Positions 8,152 through 18,083 of a stretch of 64,000 bases of DNA are shown piece by piece. The translations under genes and the position numbers were made by a program. Position 1 is the stretch's first letter. Every line of letters starts with the position of its first letter. This stretch comes from JBBIJO01 sp037445895 (GTDB lineage: Bacteria > Bacteroidota > Ignavibacteria > Kapaibacteriales > UBA2268): positions 1 through 64,000 of the forward strand of contig JBBIJO010000005.1 in NCBI GenBank assembly GCA_037445895.1, given 5' to 3'. The notes beneath the pieces were generated by a model. That model was not told the DNA's origin, searched no databases, and saw only the letters and a list, made by a program, of their open reading frames with translations.

Positions 8152-9000
8152 ATGTATAGAATCAAACTTATTTTATTTCATTTGCTTTGCTTTACAATTT
8201 TTATGGGATGCGATAAAATAACACCTCCTTATACCGAGAATTCTAACCCTATTGATACCACATACCAAAGGAAAATACTACTCGAAGAATTTACAGGATT
8301 TCGCTGTGGAAATTGTCCCGAGGCTACCGAAATTGCTCATAACCTACAAGAAAAATATCGACCGAATTTGATACTTCTTTCTGTTCACGCAGGAGGCTAT
8401 GCAAAGCCAACAACATCACACCCTTACGATTTTCGAACATCTATCGGTAATGAACTCGATGCATTCTTTGGGATGAGTGCAGCAGGCAATCCCGATGGAA
8501 TGGTAAACAGGATTGGATTTCCAACTCAAAGCCACATACTTCGCGAAGGCGATTGGGAAGCTGCAATATCGCAATCGATAAGAACTAAGCCAATTTGCAC
8601 AATCTCGCTCGAGTCTGCTTACTACGAAAATACCAGAACAATTAACGTAAAAGTTAAAATTCAATATTTAGAAGTGGGAACATCGAATCATTACCTTTGT
8701 GTTTATATCGCAGAAGATAGCATCGTCCAATATCAAAGAGACGACAGACTACCTAATCCAGATATCCAAGATTACGTCCATAACAATGTTCTTCGCGATG
8801 GGATAACATCTACCTGGGGTGAACAACTAAGTTCGACAGCAATTCCCTCGAATACAGTGCTTACAAAAGAATATAATTATCAAATTCCACAAGAGAAAGA
8901 CTGGAAGGTCAACAAACTTAAAATCGTTGCCTTTGTCCACGATAAAGATAATTCTTTCGAAATATTACAAGCAGAAGAACAGTATCTATTACAACAATAA
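8152..9000 (+). CDS. Omp28-related lipoprotein with thioredoxin-like fold
   Basis: A 282-residue protein with a lipoprotein signal (FTIFMGC) and, after a linker, LLEEFTGFRCGNCPEA, the hallmark of the Omp28 family, where a CxxC sits as in thioredoxins. Next comes HAGGYAKP and a DGMVNR stretch typical of the fold. The C-terminal half is a beta-sandwich-like domain. The family is surface- or periplasm-facing in Bacteroidota; whether it has redox activity is not established. It is 9 bases after the DUF6029 gene, and these two families commonly travel together, so they probably share a task at the outer membrane. Its stop overlaps the next start (TAATG). Confidence 0.85.
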   Translation: MYRIKLILFHLLCFTIFMGCDKITPPYTENSNPIDTTYQRKILLEEFTGFRCGNCPEATEIAHNLQEKYRPNLILLSVHAGGYAKPTTSHPYDFRTSIGNELDAFFGMSAAGNPDGMVNRIGFPTQSHILREGDWEAAISQSIRTKPICTISLESAYYENTRTINVKVKIQYLEVGTSNHYLCVYIAEDSIVQYQRDDRLPNPDIQDYVHNNVLRDGITSTWGEQLSSTAIPSNTVLTKEYNYQIPQEKDWKVNKLKIVAFVHDKDNSFEILQAEEQYLLQQ

Positions 9001-10727
9001 TGCAAAAAACGAATCACCTATCAGTAGGCTTTTCAATTGCGATTCTTTCTGCAATCATTCTATCCTTTAATCTTAGTAAAGGCGAAGTTCAGCCTTGGGA
9101 CGAAGGTTTATACGCATACCGAGCAAAAGCAATAGTTGACTATAATTGCTGGTGGGACCAAACAAAGTATTCTCTGGGCGGGCTTTATTCATCAACTTAC
9201 CCTCCGATTGTCCCTTGGGCAATATCTTTAAGTTTCAAAGTATTTGGAGAAAACCTTTTCTCGGTTCGTTTCTTTTCCGTTATCTGTTCGGTTATACTTA
9301 TCGCGAGTCTTACTTTTTTCTTTTCGAACTTATATCCCCAACAAACCGTATTTTTAATTGCAACAAACCTATTAATTGCACAGCATTGGATTTTGTATTC
9401 TCGGCAGGGCACAACCGACATTCCACTTCTTTGTTTCATTTTTCTTTCGATTATCTTTGCAATAAAGTTTATTGAATCTAGAAAAAAGACAGAATCGGTT
9501 TTATTCGGAAGCTTTTTCTCTTTTACAATTTCCTTAGCATTAATGACAAAAATTGTTCTCTCTTATTTCCCATTAATTATTTTTATCCCACTGATTTTTA
9601 AGCAAGAAAAAAGGAAAACAATAAATTTAGGTTGTTTTGCCTTGATAGGTGTTGCGTTAGCATTACCTTGGTATGTTCTAATGTATATAAACCATAGTTG
9701 GGGGTTCCTTTCGGCACTTTTCCCACCACACTTATATTCAGCAGTCGAGGGAAACGTTCGGCCATTAGGGATTTTTTATTACTTGAACCAACTAATTGTA
9801 TCGAACCCAATTGTGGTTTTCGCTTTCTTTTCGCTCATTCGTAATATTAACAAATTTAACTTCAAAAAATTAATTGAGGTCAAAGGCTGGATATATTCAA
9901 TATTTTATTTTTGGGGGTTATTTGGTATAATCATTTTTAGCCTTGCACCAACAAAATTACCCCACTACACTCTTTATATGCTTCTCCCTCTTATCGTGCT
10001 TTCGTTGGATTTTATTGCTTTGGAACTTGCTTCAATTTCATCAAAGCATAAAATAGTAGCATTGTATATATATGCTTTTAGTTTATTTTGGTCGTTATCG
10101 CCAAATTTACGCCAACAGATTTCTTCAAGAACCATTGAACAGCTTTTTTCCCTAAACTATATATTAATAGGAGTATTTTTGCTCCTTGGATTAGTTATTC
10201 TGCTTACGAAAGAAGAACAAATACATCGCTGGTTTGCTAAATTTCAACTCGATCTCTCGTTATTTATGGCAACAATTGTTTTAATGGTATTAACGATTCT
10301 CCATTTAAGCATTTCACCTACGGGCAACACCTTTGGGGGTGAAAAAACTGCAAATTGGTTGCTGAGTCAACAAACAACAACCTTTGTTTATCTATATCAT
10401 CAATATACCAATAATAATTCAGACACTTTGAATCCACAACTGGCTTGGTACACAAAAGGTGCTTATTTTGGACGCGATACCTCAAAAAAAATACTCTTCA
10501 TTCCGATTGAAAAGTCGAGCATTGGATTTGAACAAATAAAAATACTCGGGAATTACCCAAACTATCCCCTCGTGTATTATTCAGCAAGTAAGGCACTGTC
10601 CAATAGCATTCTTATTCAAGAAATTGGACGCTATCGCCCAATTATTTTTGCTACATCAAATTACATTGTTTTTGGCAAAATGTTCCGAAAACCAAAAGCA
10701 TCAATTTATGATGAAAAAGATATATAA
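9000..10727 (+). CDS. GT39-type membrane glycosyltransferase (ArnT/PMT-like)
   Basis: A 575-residue polytopic protein with about eleven hydrophobic segments. The first extracytoplasmic loop holds PWDEGLYAYRAKAI, the acidic motif that marks the GT-C fold glycosyltransferases related to ArnT and protein mannosyltransferases, which use polyprenyl-phosphate sugars on the outer face of the inner membrane. LYSRQGTTDIPLL (around residues 133-145) and PTKLPHYTLY (around 320-330) are further family-like segments. Acceptor and sugar cannot be told. It overlaps the Omp28-like stop by one base (ATG at 9000), so it is translationally coupled, and ends 11 bases before the convergent rdgB. Confidence 0.85.
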   Translation: MQKTNHLSVGFSIAILSAIILSFNLSKGEVQPWDEGLYAYRAKAIVDYNCWWDQTKYSLGGLYSSTYPPIVPWAISLSFKVFGENLFSVRFFSVICSVILIASLTFFFSNLYPQQTVFLIATNLLIAQHWILYSRQGTTDIPLLCFIFLSIIFAIKFIESRKKTESVLFGSFFSFTISLALMTKIVLSYFPLIIFIPLIFKQEKRKTINLGCFALIGVALALPWYVLMYINHSWGFLSALFPPHLYSAVEGNVRPLGIFYYLNQLIVSNPIVVFAFFSLIRNINKFNFKKLIEVKGWIYSIFYFWGLFGIIIFSLAPTKLPHYTLYMLLPLIVLSLDFIALELASISSKHKIVALYIYAFSLFWSLSPNLRQQISSRTIEQLFSLNYILIGVFLLLGLVILLTKEEQIHRWFAKFQLDLSLFMATIVLMVLTILHLSISPTGNTFGGEKTANWLLSQQTTTFVYLYHQYTNNNSDTLNPQLAWYTKGAYFGRDTSKKILFIPIEKSSIGFEQIKILGNYPNYPLVYYSASKALSNSILIQEIGRYRPIIFATSNYIVFGKMFRKPKASIYDEKDI

Positions 10728-10738
10728 CTAGCAACCTA

Positions 10739-11335
10739 TTAATATGACTCCTTCAAGAAATTGATAAACTTGTCTATCGCTCGGCTTCTATGGCTAATGC
10801 AATTTTTTTCCTCGAAAGACATCTCGGCAAAAGTCAAATCATAACCTTCGGGAACAAAAATTGAATCATATCCGAACCCACACTCCCCACGCTCCTCGCT
10901 TATAATCTTTCCAAAACAAACACCCTCGAAAAAGTTCGATTTTTCATTATCGATAAAACATATAACAGTTCGGAAGCGTGCTGTTTTTTGACTTTCAGGA
11001 AGATTCGCCAACACTTTCAATAACTTCAATCGATTGGCTTTGTCATTTCCATAAACTCCAGAAAAACGCGCAGAAAACACCCCAGGTTCTCCATTCAAAG
11101 CATCAACCTCCAAGCCAGTATCGTCGGCAAAGGTTGGGAAACCAAATTTTTTATAAAAGAAATCGGCTTTTAAAAAGGCGTTTTCTTCTAAAGTCTTGCC
11201 ATTTTCCTCAACATTAAATATCTCGGTAGAAACCATATTTGGAATTAAAATATCAACATTTAATCCTGCATTTTGGATTCTACCAAATATTTCTTTTGCT
11301 TTATTTTGGTTATTCGAAGCCAATAAAATTTTCAT
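10739..11335 (-). CDS. rdgB: Non-canonical purine NTP pyrophosphatase (RdgB/HAM1)
   Basis: This 198-residue enzyme hydrolyses dITP, XTP and related nucleotides to monophosphates, keeping them out of nucleic acids. The N-terminal LLASNNQNKAKEI is the nucleotide-binding SxNxxK motif; TFADDTGLEVDALNGEPG contains the catalytic aspartates (about residues 66-83); FGYDSIFVPEGYD and the closing SHRSRA are the other signature blocks. Length is normal. Its start overlaps the end of meaB by 26 bases on the same strand, so translation is probably coupled. No functional tie to meaB is known to me. Confidence 0.95.
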   Translation of the reverse strand: MKILLASNNQNKAKEIFGRIQNAGLNVDILIPNMVSTEIFNVEENGKTLEENAFLKADFFYKKFGFPTFADDTGLEVDALNGEPGVFSARFSGVYGNDKANRLKLLKVLANLPESQKTARFRTVICFIDNEKSNFFEGVCFGKIISEERGECGFGYDSIFVPEGYDLTFAEMSFEEKNCISHRSRAIDKFINFLKESY

Positions 11336-12347
11336 TTTTCATACTATAGATAATTTTTCGGAATGCCGCGGTTGGAGTAATTTTTCCATTTAAAACATCA
11401 AGTTCCATTTCGTTCAAAATAGCCTTAACTTTGGAATGACGATAAAACGAATCGAGAATATAGTCGCGTAAAAGTAAATGCATCCAGTTTAACGACTGTT
11501 CTTTCCGACGGCGGTCGAAGGCTCCCGAGTTTTTAGTATTATCAACAAAATCTTGAATAATTTTCCACACGTCTTCTATCCCAAGATTTTCCAAAGCAGA
11601 AGCAGTAAGGACTGCTGTCGTCCACCCTTCGGTTGCAGGTAGCAAGTAACGAAGCGCTTGAAGGTATTCCTGCTTTGTGATATTAGCAAGATGAATGTTA
11701 TTCCCATCTGCTTTATTAACAATTATTGCATCGGCAATCTCAACAGAACCTTTTTTAAAACCCTGTAACTCGTCGCCCCCACCCGGTGGAATCAGCAACA
11801 AGAAAAAATCCACCATAGAACGAACAACTATCTCGCTCTGTCCAACACCAATTGTCTCAACAATAATTACATCGAATCCAGCAGCTTCGCACAAAAGAAT
11901 TGTTTCTCTGGTTTTACGAGCAACACCTCCTAATGCTCCACCCGAAGGAGACGGTCGAATAAAGGCATTTGGATATCGCGAAAGACGTTCCATTCGAGTT
12001 TTATCACCCAAAACGGAGCCTTTCGAAACAGAACTTGTTGGATCGATAGCCAAAATAGCAACTTTTTTCCCAATTTCACAAAGGTAGGTTCCAAAACTTT
12101 CGATAAAAGTGCTTTTCCCAACCCCAGGTGCACCAGTAATGCCAATTCGAATTGAATTCCCCGTAAATGGTAAAATCCTATGTAGCAGTGTTTGCGAAAG
12201 GCCCAAATGCTTCTCTAAATTACTCTCAATCAATGTAATTGCACGTGCAAGGGATGGAATATCGAATGACAAAATACCTTTTGTCAAGCTTTCTATATTA
12301 TATTGTTCTATTTTCGAAGGATGTCTGGTTTTAGTAATTTTGCCCAT
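11310..12347 (-). CDS. meaB: MeaB/ArgK-type GTPase, chaperone of a B12-dependent acyl-CoA mutase
   Basis: A 345-residue G3E GTPase. Visible are the Walker A GAPGVGKST, AIDPTSSVSKGSVLGDKTRM, the glycine-rich PSPSGGALGGVARKT, VETIGVGQSE, and the guanine-specific NKADG. MeaB proteins load and protect adenosylcobalamin in methylmalonyl-CoA mutase, so the genome should carry a mutase, but none is in this window. The C-terminal ~60 residues form the helical dimerisation arm expected for the family. It follows the GldM-like gene on the same strand after a 74-base gap, and overlaps rdgB downstream. Confidence 0.93.
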   Translation of the reverse strand: MGKITKTRHPSKIEQYNIESLTKGILSFDIPSLARAITLIESNLEKHLGLSQTLLHRILPFTGNSIRIGITGAPGVGKSTFIESFGTYLCEIGKKVAILAIDPTSSVSKGSVLGDKTRMERLSRYPNAFIRPSPSGGALGGVARKTRETILLCEAAGFDVIIVETIGVGQSEIVVRSMVDFFLLLIPPGGGDELQGFKKGSVEIADAIIVNKADGNNIHLANITKQEYLQALRYLLPATEGWTTAVLTASALENLGIEDVWKIIQDFVDNTKNSGAFDRRRKEQSLNWMHLLLRDYILDSFYRHSKVKAILNEMELDVLNGKITPTAAFRKIIYSMKNENFIGFE

Positions 12348-12421
12348 TATTCAAAAATCAAAATTCTACACTTTTAAATTTAGAGATAAAATGCAATATA
12401 TCCTTGTGGAAAATATAATTA

Positions 12422-13927
12422 TTAATCCGCAGTAATTCGACGAATCTGGGATTTTCGTCCTAATTTATCGATAGCAACGACTGTGAACACAAAAGGGTTA
12501 TCTGGGTTTTTTGGTTTAAGAAGAAAATGCTGAGTTCTATATGGCGGATTTCCTGTAAAATCTTGTATTTTACCCCTCATATCTAAATAGCGTTCAGCAA
12601 CATTCCCAGAAATTTCCAGTTTCACTATTTCATTTCGTTCGCGATTTACAAACCCAAAAGATTGGGTAATTATCTCTACTTCTCTTTGTGGCCGCACAAT
12701 AACATCGTACATTTTAGGAGCGGGAAAGTCAAGAACATAAATGTAATATGTTTGTCCATACAATCGATTATCAACATACCTTTCGAAAGTCAACCTTTTC
12801 CCTGTATCAGAAATCTCGGGAGTAAAGTAAAGCATCCCTCCTTTGTAGCTACTTGCACGAACCACATCGCCATCCCGAATAACTGCTTTAACTTCGGACC
12901 CTAGAAGAGGAAGTTTAAGTTCGATTGTATCTGTCTGACCTGGATAAATGTATTGCTTAAAACGTGGTTCTTCGATTTGTTGCGGGATAACAACAAATGA
13001 AGTGCGAACTTCTTGACCATCGTATTTTCTTTTAGCATAAACCTCTACTGTAAGTTTACCCGATGATGGTGTTATTCCTTGGATTAGAATGTAGTCGGGT
13101 TTTTTATCGACAATTTTTGCATCTCCACCATTGTTTTTTGGCTCTGGATAAAGATTTAACTTAACTTCGGCATCTGATGCCAAATTAACATTCGAAGCAT
13201 ACACAGTATTGGTCCATTGTTGATAAGCAATGGCACTGATATTGGAAGTTGGCGTTGTAAGCGAAATTTTACCTACTCCAAAACCAGTTGGTATTACCCC
13301 ATTCTCATTGAAAAATGGAAATTGTCCTTGCGGAGTTTGTTGAACAGAACCTTGTGCAATAGTTTGTTCCCCCGTTGTAGCATTCACAAGAACAACTAAC
13401 AAGGCAAACGATGTGCTGGCTTTATAAGTAAATTGTTCGGGGATTTTCCCGCCAAATATCCTTTTACTTTTTGCAGTAGCAACAACACGGACAAGATACG
13501 TATTGTTTAACCTCTCGAGTTGATGTGGTTGCCAAAAAAACATTGCCGCTTTCTTTTCGGGAATTTCCACTACGCGAAAAAACTTGATAGTTTGAGTCCT
13601 ACCAGGAATTAACGATATGGTTTGCTTAGTAGTTTGATCCTCGAAGATAAACTCGAATTGAACATCTTCAAAATCCCCTGTATAAAAAATTGTATTCACA
13701 GAATCGAACGATATAATCTTTTGTCCATTAGGGTCAACCACAACTTTGCATACCATAGAAGTTTTTTCGGGAATAAGGGAAAATCCACTTGCAAAATCGC
13801 CAATGACGTCCCGCGAGTTACCATTCCCAGATTTGAAACTACTATCGGGCAAAATAAATACTAAAGCAGCAAGATATAGTATGAAATATATTTCTACAAT
13901 TCTTTTTCGTCTTTTACTTTTTTGCAT
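12422..13927 (-). CDS. Putative GldM/PorM-like T9SS motor protein
   Basis: A 501-residue protein with a basic N-terminus (KSKRRKR), a single membrane helix (about residues 11-26) and a long all-beta periplasmic part. Size and topology match GldM/PorM, the periplasmic stator arm of the type IX secretion and gliding motor. A region around residues 320-400 (YIYPGQTDTIELKLP) resembles the IgG-like domains in the GldM C-terminal half. It starts 14 bases inside the end of the GldL-like gene, the same order as gldL-gldM. There is no strongly diagnostic residue string, so this rests on topology, size and neighbour. A different periplasmic adhesin-like protein is possible. Confidence 0.5.
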   Translation of the reverse strand: MQKSKRRKRIVEIYFILYLAALVFILPDSSFKSGNGNSRDVIGDFASGFSLIPEKTSMVCKVVVDPNGQKIISFDSVNTIFYTGDFEDVQFEFIFEDQTTKQTISLIPGRTQTIKFFRVVEIPEKKAAMFFWQPHQLERLNNTYLVRVVATAKSKRIFGGKIPEQFTYKASTSFALLVVLVNATTGEQTIAQGSVQQTPQGQFPFFNENGVIPTGFGVGKISLTTPTSNISAIAYQQWTNTVYASNVNLASDAEVKLNLYPEPKNNGGDAKIVDKKPDYILIQGITPSSGKLTVEVYAKRKYDGQEVRTSFVVIPQQIEEPRFKQYIYPGQTDTIELKLPLLGSEVKAVIRDGDVVRASSYKGGMLYFTPEISDTGKRLTFERYVDNRLYGQTYYIYVLDFPAPKMYDVIVRPQREVEIITQSFGFVNRERNEIVKLEISGNVAERYLDMRGKIQDFTGNPPYRTQHFLLKPKNPDNPFVFTVVAIDKLGRKSQIRRITAD

Positions 13928-14717
13928 CTTTATTGTTTAAAAAATTAACAAAAAACTTCTCCAATTCTCGACGAACCGCAATTTCAACTTCCTCTTTCTG
14001 CAACTCTTGTGCAACAGCATTAAGTTTTTCAATAGAGTCTTTAAATTGGGAAAGAGACTGATTCGTTGCTTCGAGAACTTCAATCAACCTAGGATTTGGG
14101 GAAATAATTTGACGCGTTAATTCATTCGATTCCCTTACAAGTCCGAGAATTTCGTCCTGTTGGCGAAGGATTGTCTTCATATTATCATTCATCATTTGCA
14201 ACTCGACTACTGCCGAAGCAAAGTCGGTAGCGATTTCGCCTACTTCAACAACAATTTGATTGGCTTCTTCGGAGGTTTCATTATTTTTATCCAAAGGAAG
14301 CGCATCCTCGCTTGGAGAAAAAAGCATTACAATAAACATAAATAAAAGCATTAAGGCTTCAAAAGCAACCCCAGCTATAACAATACCATCGCTTACAGTT
14401 GAACTAAATCTACGAATACCAATCAAAACCAATAATATTGCAGCACCAAGATAAACAAAAGAATTTATCGTAGAAAAGTAAAATCGGTTGACTATTTCTT
14501 CCATCCATAAGGCTGTCCCAGAAAAAAAACCAAGCGGATGCAAAACCTGAATATCTTTCTTAGTATAACGCGATATTTCGCGTTCGTGAGTGCAAATGCG
14601 CCAAGTTAAGGCAAGAATGGAAATATTAGACATCTGCTTTTGATATCTCAGCTCTTGAAAAATAGCATAAAGCAACTTTCTTCCTTCAAGACTCGAAAGT
14701 GTTTCTATTTGTTCCAT
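13914..14717 (-). CDS. Putative GldL/PorL-like membrane motor protein
   Basis: A 267-residue protein: about 80 polar N-terminal residues, two membrane helices (FVYLGAAILLVLIGIRRF, then GVAFEALMLLFMFIVML) and a cytoplasmic coiled-coil tail (residues ~150-260). GldL has two helices with a conserved glutamate in the second, used for proton flow; here FEALM places a glutamate in that position, followed by a short acidic SPSED as in GldL proteins. The overlap with the following single-helix GldM-like gene supports the pair. The N-terminal extension is unlike standard GldL and could mark a divergent lineage. Other T9SS genes (gldK, gldN, sprA) are not in the window. Confidence 0.5.
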   Translation of the reverse strand: MEQIETLSSLEGRKLLYAIFQELRYQKQMSNISILALTWRICTHEREISRYTKKDIQVLHPLGFFSGTALWMEEIVNRFYFSTINSFVYLGAAILLVLIGIRRFSSTVSDGIVIAGVAFEALMLLFMFIVMLFSPSEDALPLDKNNETSEEANQIVVEVGEIATDFASAVVELQMMNDNMKTILRQQDEILGLVRESNELTRQIISPNPRLIEVLEATNQSLSQFKDSIEKLNAVAQELQKEEVEIAVRRELEKFFVNFLNNKDAKK

Positions 14718-14874
14718 TATCCTTAAAATTAAATAAACTAAACAATGTAATTTAACAAAATTGTAACAATTTAGAGCAATCTTTTTCCAAGTAGATTCCT
14801 AATATTTGTTTTTCATTCTTTTTTTTTAAATTGTAAATTTTATAATCAATGTTAAGCTTTTATTCGAGGTGTTT

Positions 14875-16065
14875 ATGGATATTGGTAAAATTCAAGAAGA
14901 ATTGCGGAACGAAGGCTTAGATGGTTGGCTATTCTACGACTTTCACAATCGCGATCCAATTGCAATTCGAATTCTTGGTATCGACTCTAAAAGGTTTACT
15001 TCCCGACGCTGGTATTATTTCGTACCGTCGGACGGAACTCCGAAAAAATTAGTTCACCGGATTGAGTCTTGGAAGCTCGATAATCTCCCAGGCGAAAAAT
15101 TCGTTTACTTGCCGTGGCAAGAGCAACATAACCTACTACGAACAATTCTCGGAAACTCCAAAAAAGTGGCGATGCAGTATTCGCCTTTTAATTCCATCCC
15201 TTATGTATCGACCGTTGATGGAGGAACAATTGAATTAATCCGAAGCTTTGGAATCGAGGTAGTTTCGAGCTCCAACTTGGTTAGTTTGTTTGAATCACAT
15301 TTAAGCGACGAGGAGATTCAAAGTCACTCGCGCGCAGGATATTTAGTTCACAAAATCAAAGACAAGGCTTTCAGTGAAATTGCACATAGAATTAAAGCTG
15401 GAAATAATCCAACAGAATTCGAAATTCACAAGTTTATGCTAAATCTTTTCAAAGAATATAACTTAACAACCAACGATGGACCCATTGTTGCAGTAAATGA
15501 ACACGCCGCCGACCCACACTTTGAACCTACTGAATCCAATACATCTATTATTAAAGAAGGAGATTTAGTCCTTATCGATCTTTGGGCTAAAGTTAACGAA
15601 GAGCACAGCATTTATTACGATATTACTTGGATGGGATTTGTTGGTTACGAAATTCCAGAAAAGATTAGCACTGTTTTTAATGTGGTTGCCGAAGCTCGCG
15701 ATTCTGCATTACATCTAATTCACCAACGTTTTACAAACAATCTACCAGTTTACGGATTTGAAGTCGATAACGCAGCACGAAAAGTCATCGCCGAAGCCGG
15801 TTATAGCAACTACTTTACACATCGGACAGGACATAACATAGGGGAAGAGGTTCACGGGAATGGCACCCACATCGACAATCTCGAAACCCGAGACGAAAGA
15901 AGAATAATTCCGGGAAGTTGTTTTTCGATAGAGCCGGGGATTTACATTGCAGAAGAAAAAATCGGCTTTCGTTCCGAAATCGATGTCGTAATAACTAATT
16001 CATCGGAAGTAGTTATCTACGGAGACATTCAGCAAGCAGTAATTCCCATTCTTAAATTAGAATAA
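14875..16065 (+). CDS. M24 metallopeptidase (Xaa-Pro aminopeptidase-like)
   Basis: The C-terminal ~230 residues form a pita-bread metallopeptidase domain. Metal ligands are seen in VLIDLWAKVNEEHSIYYDITW (two Asp), GHNIGEEVHGNG (His), SIEPGIY (Glu) and GFRSEIDVV (Glu). The N-terminal ~150 residues are a creatinase-like domain, so cleavage of X-Pro peptides is the likely reaction. An upstream in-frame GTG (14869) exists, but GAGGT lies at the right distance from ATG 14875. A peptide transporter follows 38 bases later, so the pair may take up and break down peptides. Confidence 0.9.
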   Translation: MDIGKIQEELRNEGLDGWLFYDFHNRDPIAIRILGIDSKRFTSRRWYYFVPSDGTPKKLVHRIESWKLDNLPGEKFVYLPWQEQHNLLRTILGNSKKVAMQYSPFNSIPYVSTVDGGTIELIRSFGIEVVSSSNLVSLFESHLSDEEIQSHSRAGYLVHKIKDKAFSEIAHRIKAGNNPTEFEIHKFMLNLFKEYNLTTNDGPIVAVNEHAADPHFEPTESNTSIIKEGDLVLIDLWAKVNEEHSIYYDITWMGFVGYEIPEKISTVFNVVAEARDSALHLIHQRFTNNLPVYGFEVDNAARKVIAEAGYSNYFTHRTGHNIGEEVHGNGTHIDNLETRDERRIIPGSCFSIEPGIYIAEEKIGFRSEIDVVITNSSEVVIYGDIQQAVIPILKLE

Positions 16066-16103
16066 TTTATTTTTATATTATGTTTAACCAATGAAAAAAT
16101 ATT

Positions 16104-17921
16104 ATGTTTAAAAACCATCCCAAAGGGCTTATTATAGCTTTTTTCTCCAATATGGGGGAACGATTCGGATTCTACACGATGATGGCTATCTTGGTTTTAT
16201 TTTTACAAGCAAAATTTGCTCTTTCGGCAGAAAGTGCTGGCGACATTTATAGTTGGTTCTATTTTGCAATATACGCATTAGCCTTAATCGGCGGAATGAT
16301 TGCAGATTTTACAAACAAATATAAGACAACGGTCTTGTTTGGGTTAATAGTCATGCTTATTGGCTATGGTCTTATTGCTTTCCCCGGTATGACATTACCT
16401 ATCACCGTTGTGGGGTTATTTGTAATTGCATTAGGAAATGGTTTATTCAAAGGAAATCTCCAAGCAATTGTTGGGCAACTATATGATGATCCTAAATATT
16501 CCTCTCTTCGCGATACAGCATATATGATTTTCTATATGGGTATTAACATAGGCGCTTTCTTTGCCCCCTTTGCTGCAACAGGAATAAGGAATTGGTTTCT
16601 TTCAACAAAAGGCTTTCTTCACGATGCAAGTTTACCGGCTCTTTGCCATAGTTTTCTCAACAATAGCTTAACCGAACCATCGAAAATTGAGCATTTCCAA
16701 AGCTTAGCCCAAAAAGTCTCTGTTGGTTTTAATTTCACAAATCTAGAATCCTTTTCAAAGGCTTACATCGATGCCTTTTCACAAGGATATAATATGGCTT
16801 TTGCCGTTGCTGCAATCGCAATGTTAGTCTCATTAATTGTTTACATTTCTTTTCGCAAGCATCTACCCGAAAAAACGAAAACCACCAAAGAAAAGAAGGA
16901 ATCTTTGGTTTCTTCTTTTTTTACGAAGGAAAATCTTTTGCCACTAATATATTCTATCGTTCTCTTGGCTGTTATTGTCGTAATATTCAATTTCGTATTC
17001 AATAACTTTGCCCTTGGCTTAGCAGTTGGGTTGTTCTTCGCTTTCTCAACATGGATATTTTTTGCTTCGACAAAAGAAGAAAAACCACGGATTGTCTCTC
17101 TTCTTCTTGTGTTTCTTGTTGTTATTTTCTTTTGGATGTCATTTCATCAAAACGGGTTAACCCTCACTTTCTTTGCACGCGATTATACAGTGAAAGAAGT
17201 TGGAAGGTTCGATCAACTGTTCTTTAATTTAGGGCACCTCCTGGTTCTAATTATTTCAATAGTTGGTTTGATATTTTCTTTCACAAGAAAGAAAACCATA
17301 AAAAAAATCATTGGTACATTAATATTCATTGGTTTTGGCATTTGGACTTATCTATTAATAATAAACTCACCCGAAAATACCCCGATTGAACCGGAAAAGT
17401 TTCAAGCATTCAATCCTCTCTTTATAGTTGTATTAACTTTTCCAACTATGGCTTTCTTTTCCTGGTTGCGCCGGAAAAATATGGAACCTGCCACCCCCAG
17501 AAAAATTGGAATTGGTATGGTAATCGCTGCTGTGGCTTATGTAATAATACTATTTGGTTCAATTGGACTTCAATCCCCAAATTTTATTCAGCAGTCATCT
17601 TTAAGCGAATGGACAAGGGTTTCGCCACATTGGTTAATATCGAGTTACTTGATTTTAACAGTTGCCGAATTATTTTTAAGCCCAATGGGTCTTTCCTTCG
17701 TTTCGAAAGTTGCTCCGTCGCGATTTCAAGGCTTAATGCAAGGAGGATGGCTATTGGCAACTGCTGTCGGAAATAAACTCTTATTTATAGGCAGCTTCTT
17801 TTGGGAAAGAATTGAAATTTGGGAAGTATGGCTTATATTTGTGATATGTTGTATCATTTCCGCTATCTTTATTTTCAGTATAATGAAAAGATTGGAAAAA
17901 GTTACAAGTAGTGTCGCGTGA
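16104..17921 (+). CDS. POT-family proton-coupled oligopeptide transporter
   Basis: A 605-residue polytopic MFS protein. The first helix has NMGERFGFYTMMAIL, matching the ExxERF-x-Y motif of proton-dependent oligopeptide transporters; the conserved second block lies near LIGGMIADF and the third region at GLFKGNLQAIVGQLYDD. It is longer than the ~500-residue bacterial norm, with extra hydrophobic helices around residues 270-340 and 380-440 as in many Bacteroidota members. Transport of di/tripeptides with protons is the family role. The preceding M24 peptidase is a sensible partner. Convergent genes follow after a 170-base gap containing a repeat relic. Confidence 0.92.
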   Translation: MFKNHPKGLIIAFFSNMGERFGFYTMMAILVLFLQAKFALSAESAGDIYSWFYFAIYALALIGGMIADFTNKYKTTVLFGLIVMLIGYGLIAFPGMTLPITVVGLFVIALGNGLFKGNLQAIVGQLYDDPKYSSLRDTAYMIFYMGINIGAFFAPFAATGIRNWFLSTKGFLHDASLPALCHSFLNNSLTEPSKIEHFQSLAQKVSVGFNFTNLESFSKAYIDAFSQGYNMAFAVAAIAMLVSLIVYISFRKHLPEKTKTTKEKKESLVSSFFTKENLLPLIYSIVLLAVIVVIFNFVFNNFALGLAVGLFFAFSTWIFFASTKEEKPRIVSLLLVFLVVIFFWMSFHQNGLTLTFFARDYTVKEVGRFDQLFFNLGHLLVLIISIVGLIFSFTRKKTIKKIIGTLIFIGFGIWTYLLIINSPENTPIEPEKFQAFNPLFIVVLTFPTMAFFSWLRRKNMEPATPRKIGIGMVIAAVAYVIILFGSIGLQSPNFIQQSSLSEWTRVSPHWLISSYLILTVAELFLSPMGLSFVSKVAPSRFQGLMQGGWLLATAVGNKLLFIGSFFWERIEIWEVWLIFVICCIISAIFIFSIMKRLEKVTSSVA

Positions 17922-17968
17922 GTACCCTTGTGTTGAAAACGCCAAAATGATGGGTTGCTGCGAAGTTA

Positions 17969-18009
17969 TGTCATCCCGAACATAGCAAAGAGCTTCGTAT
18001 GGAATCTTG
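17969..18009. repeat. Relic of a dispersed intergenic repeat
   Basis: TGTCATCCCGAACATAGCAA followed by AGCTTCGTATGGAATCTT resembles the widespread GTCATCCTGAAC...GGATCT intergenic repeat seen in many Bacteroidota and other genomes. It is degenerate and non-coding. The remainder of 17922-18083 shows nothing else I can name. Confidence 0.4.
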
Positions 18010-18083
18010 TTTCCAAGTTTCCAAGCTATGCTCGAAAACAAATTTAATTTTTCCCTAATAATGGATATGGATGATTTGATTTT

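Noticed and set aside
11695..12087. 130-codon antisense frame over meaB
   Set aside because: meaB motifs are unambiguous on the other strand; this is a mirror of its coding bias.
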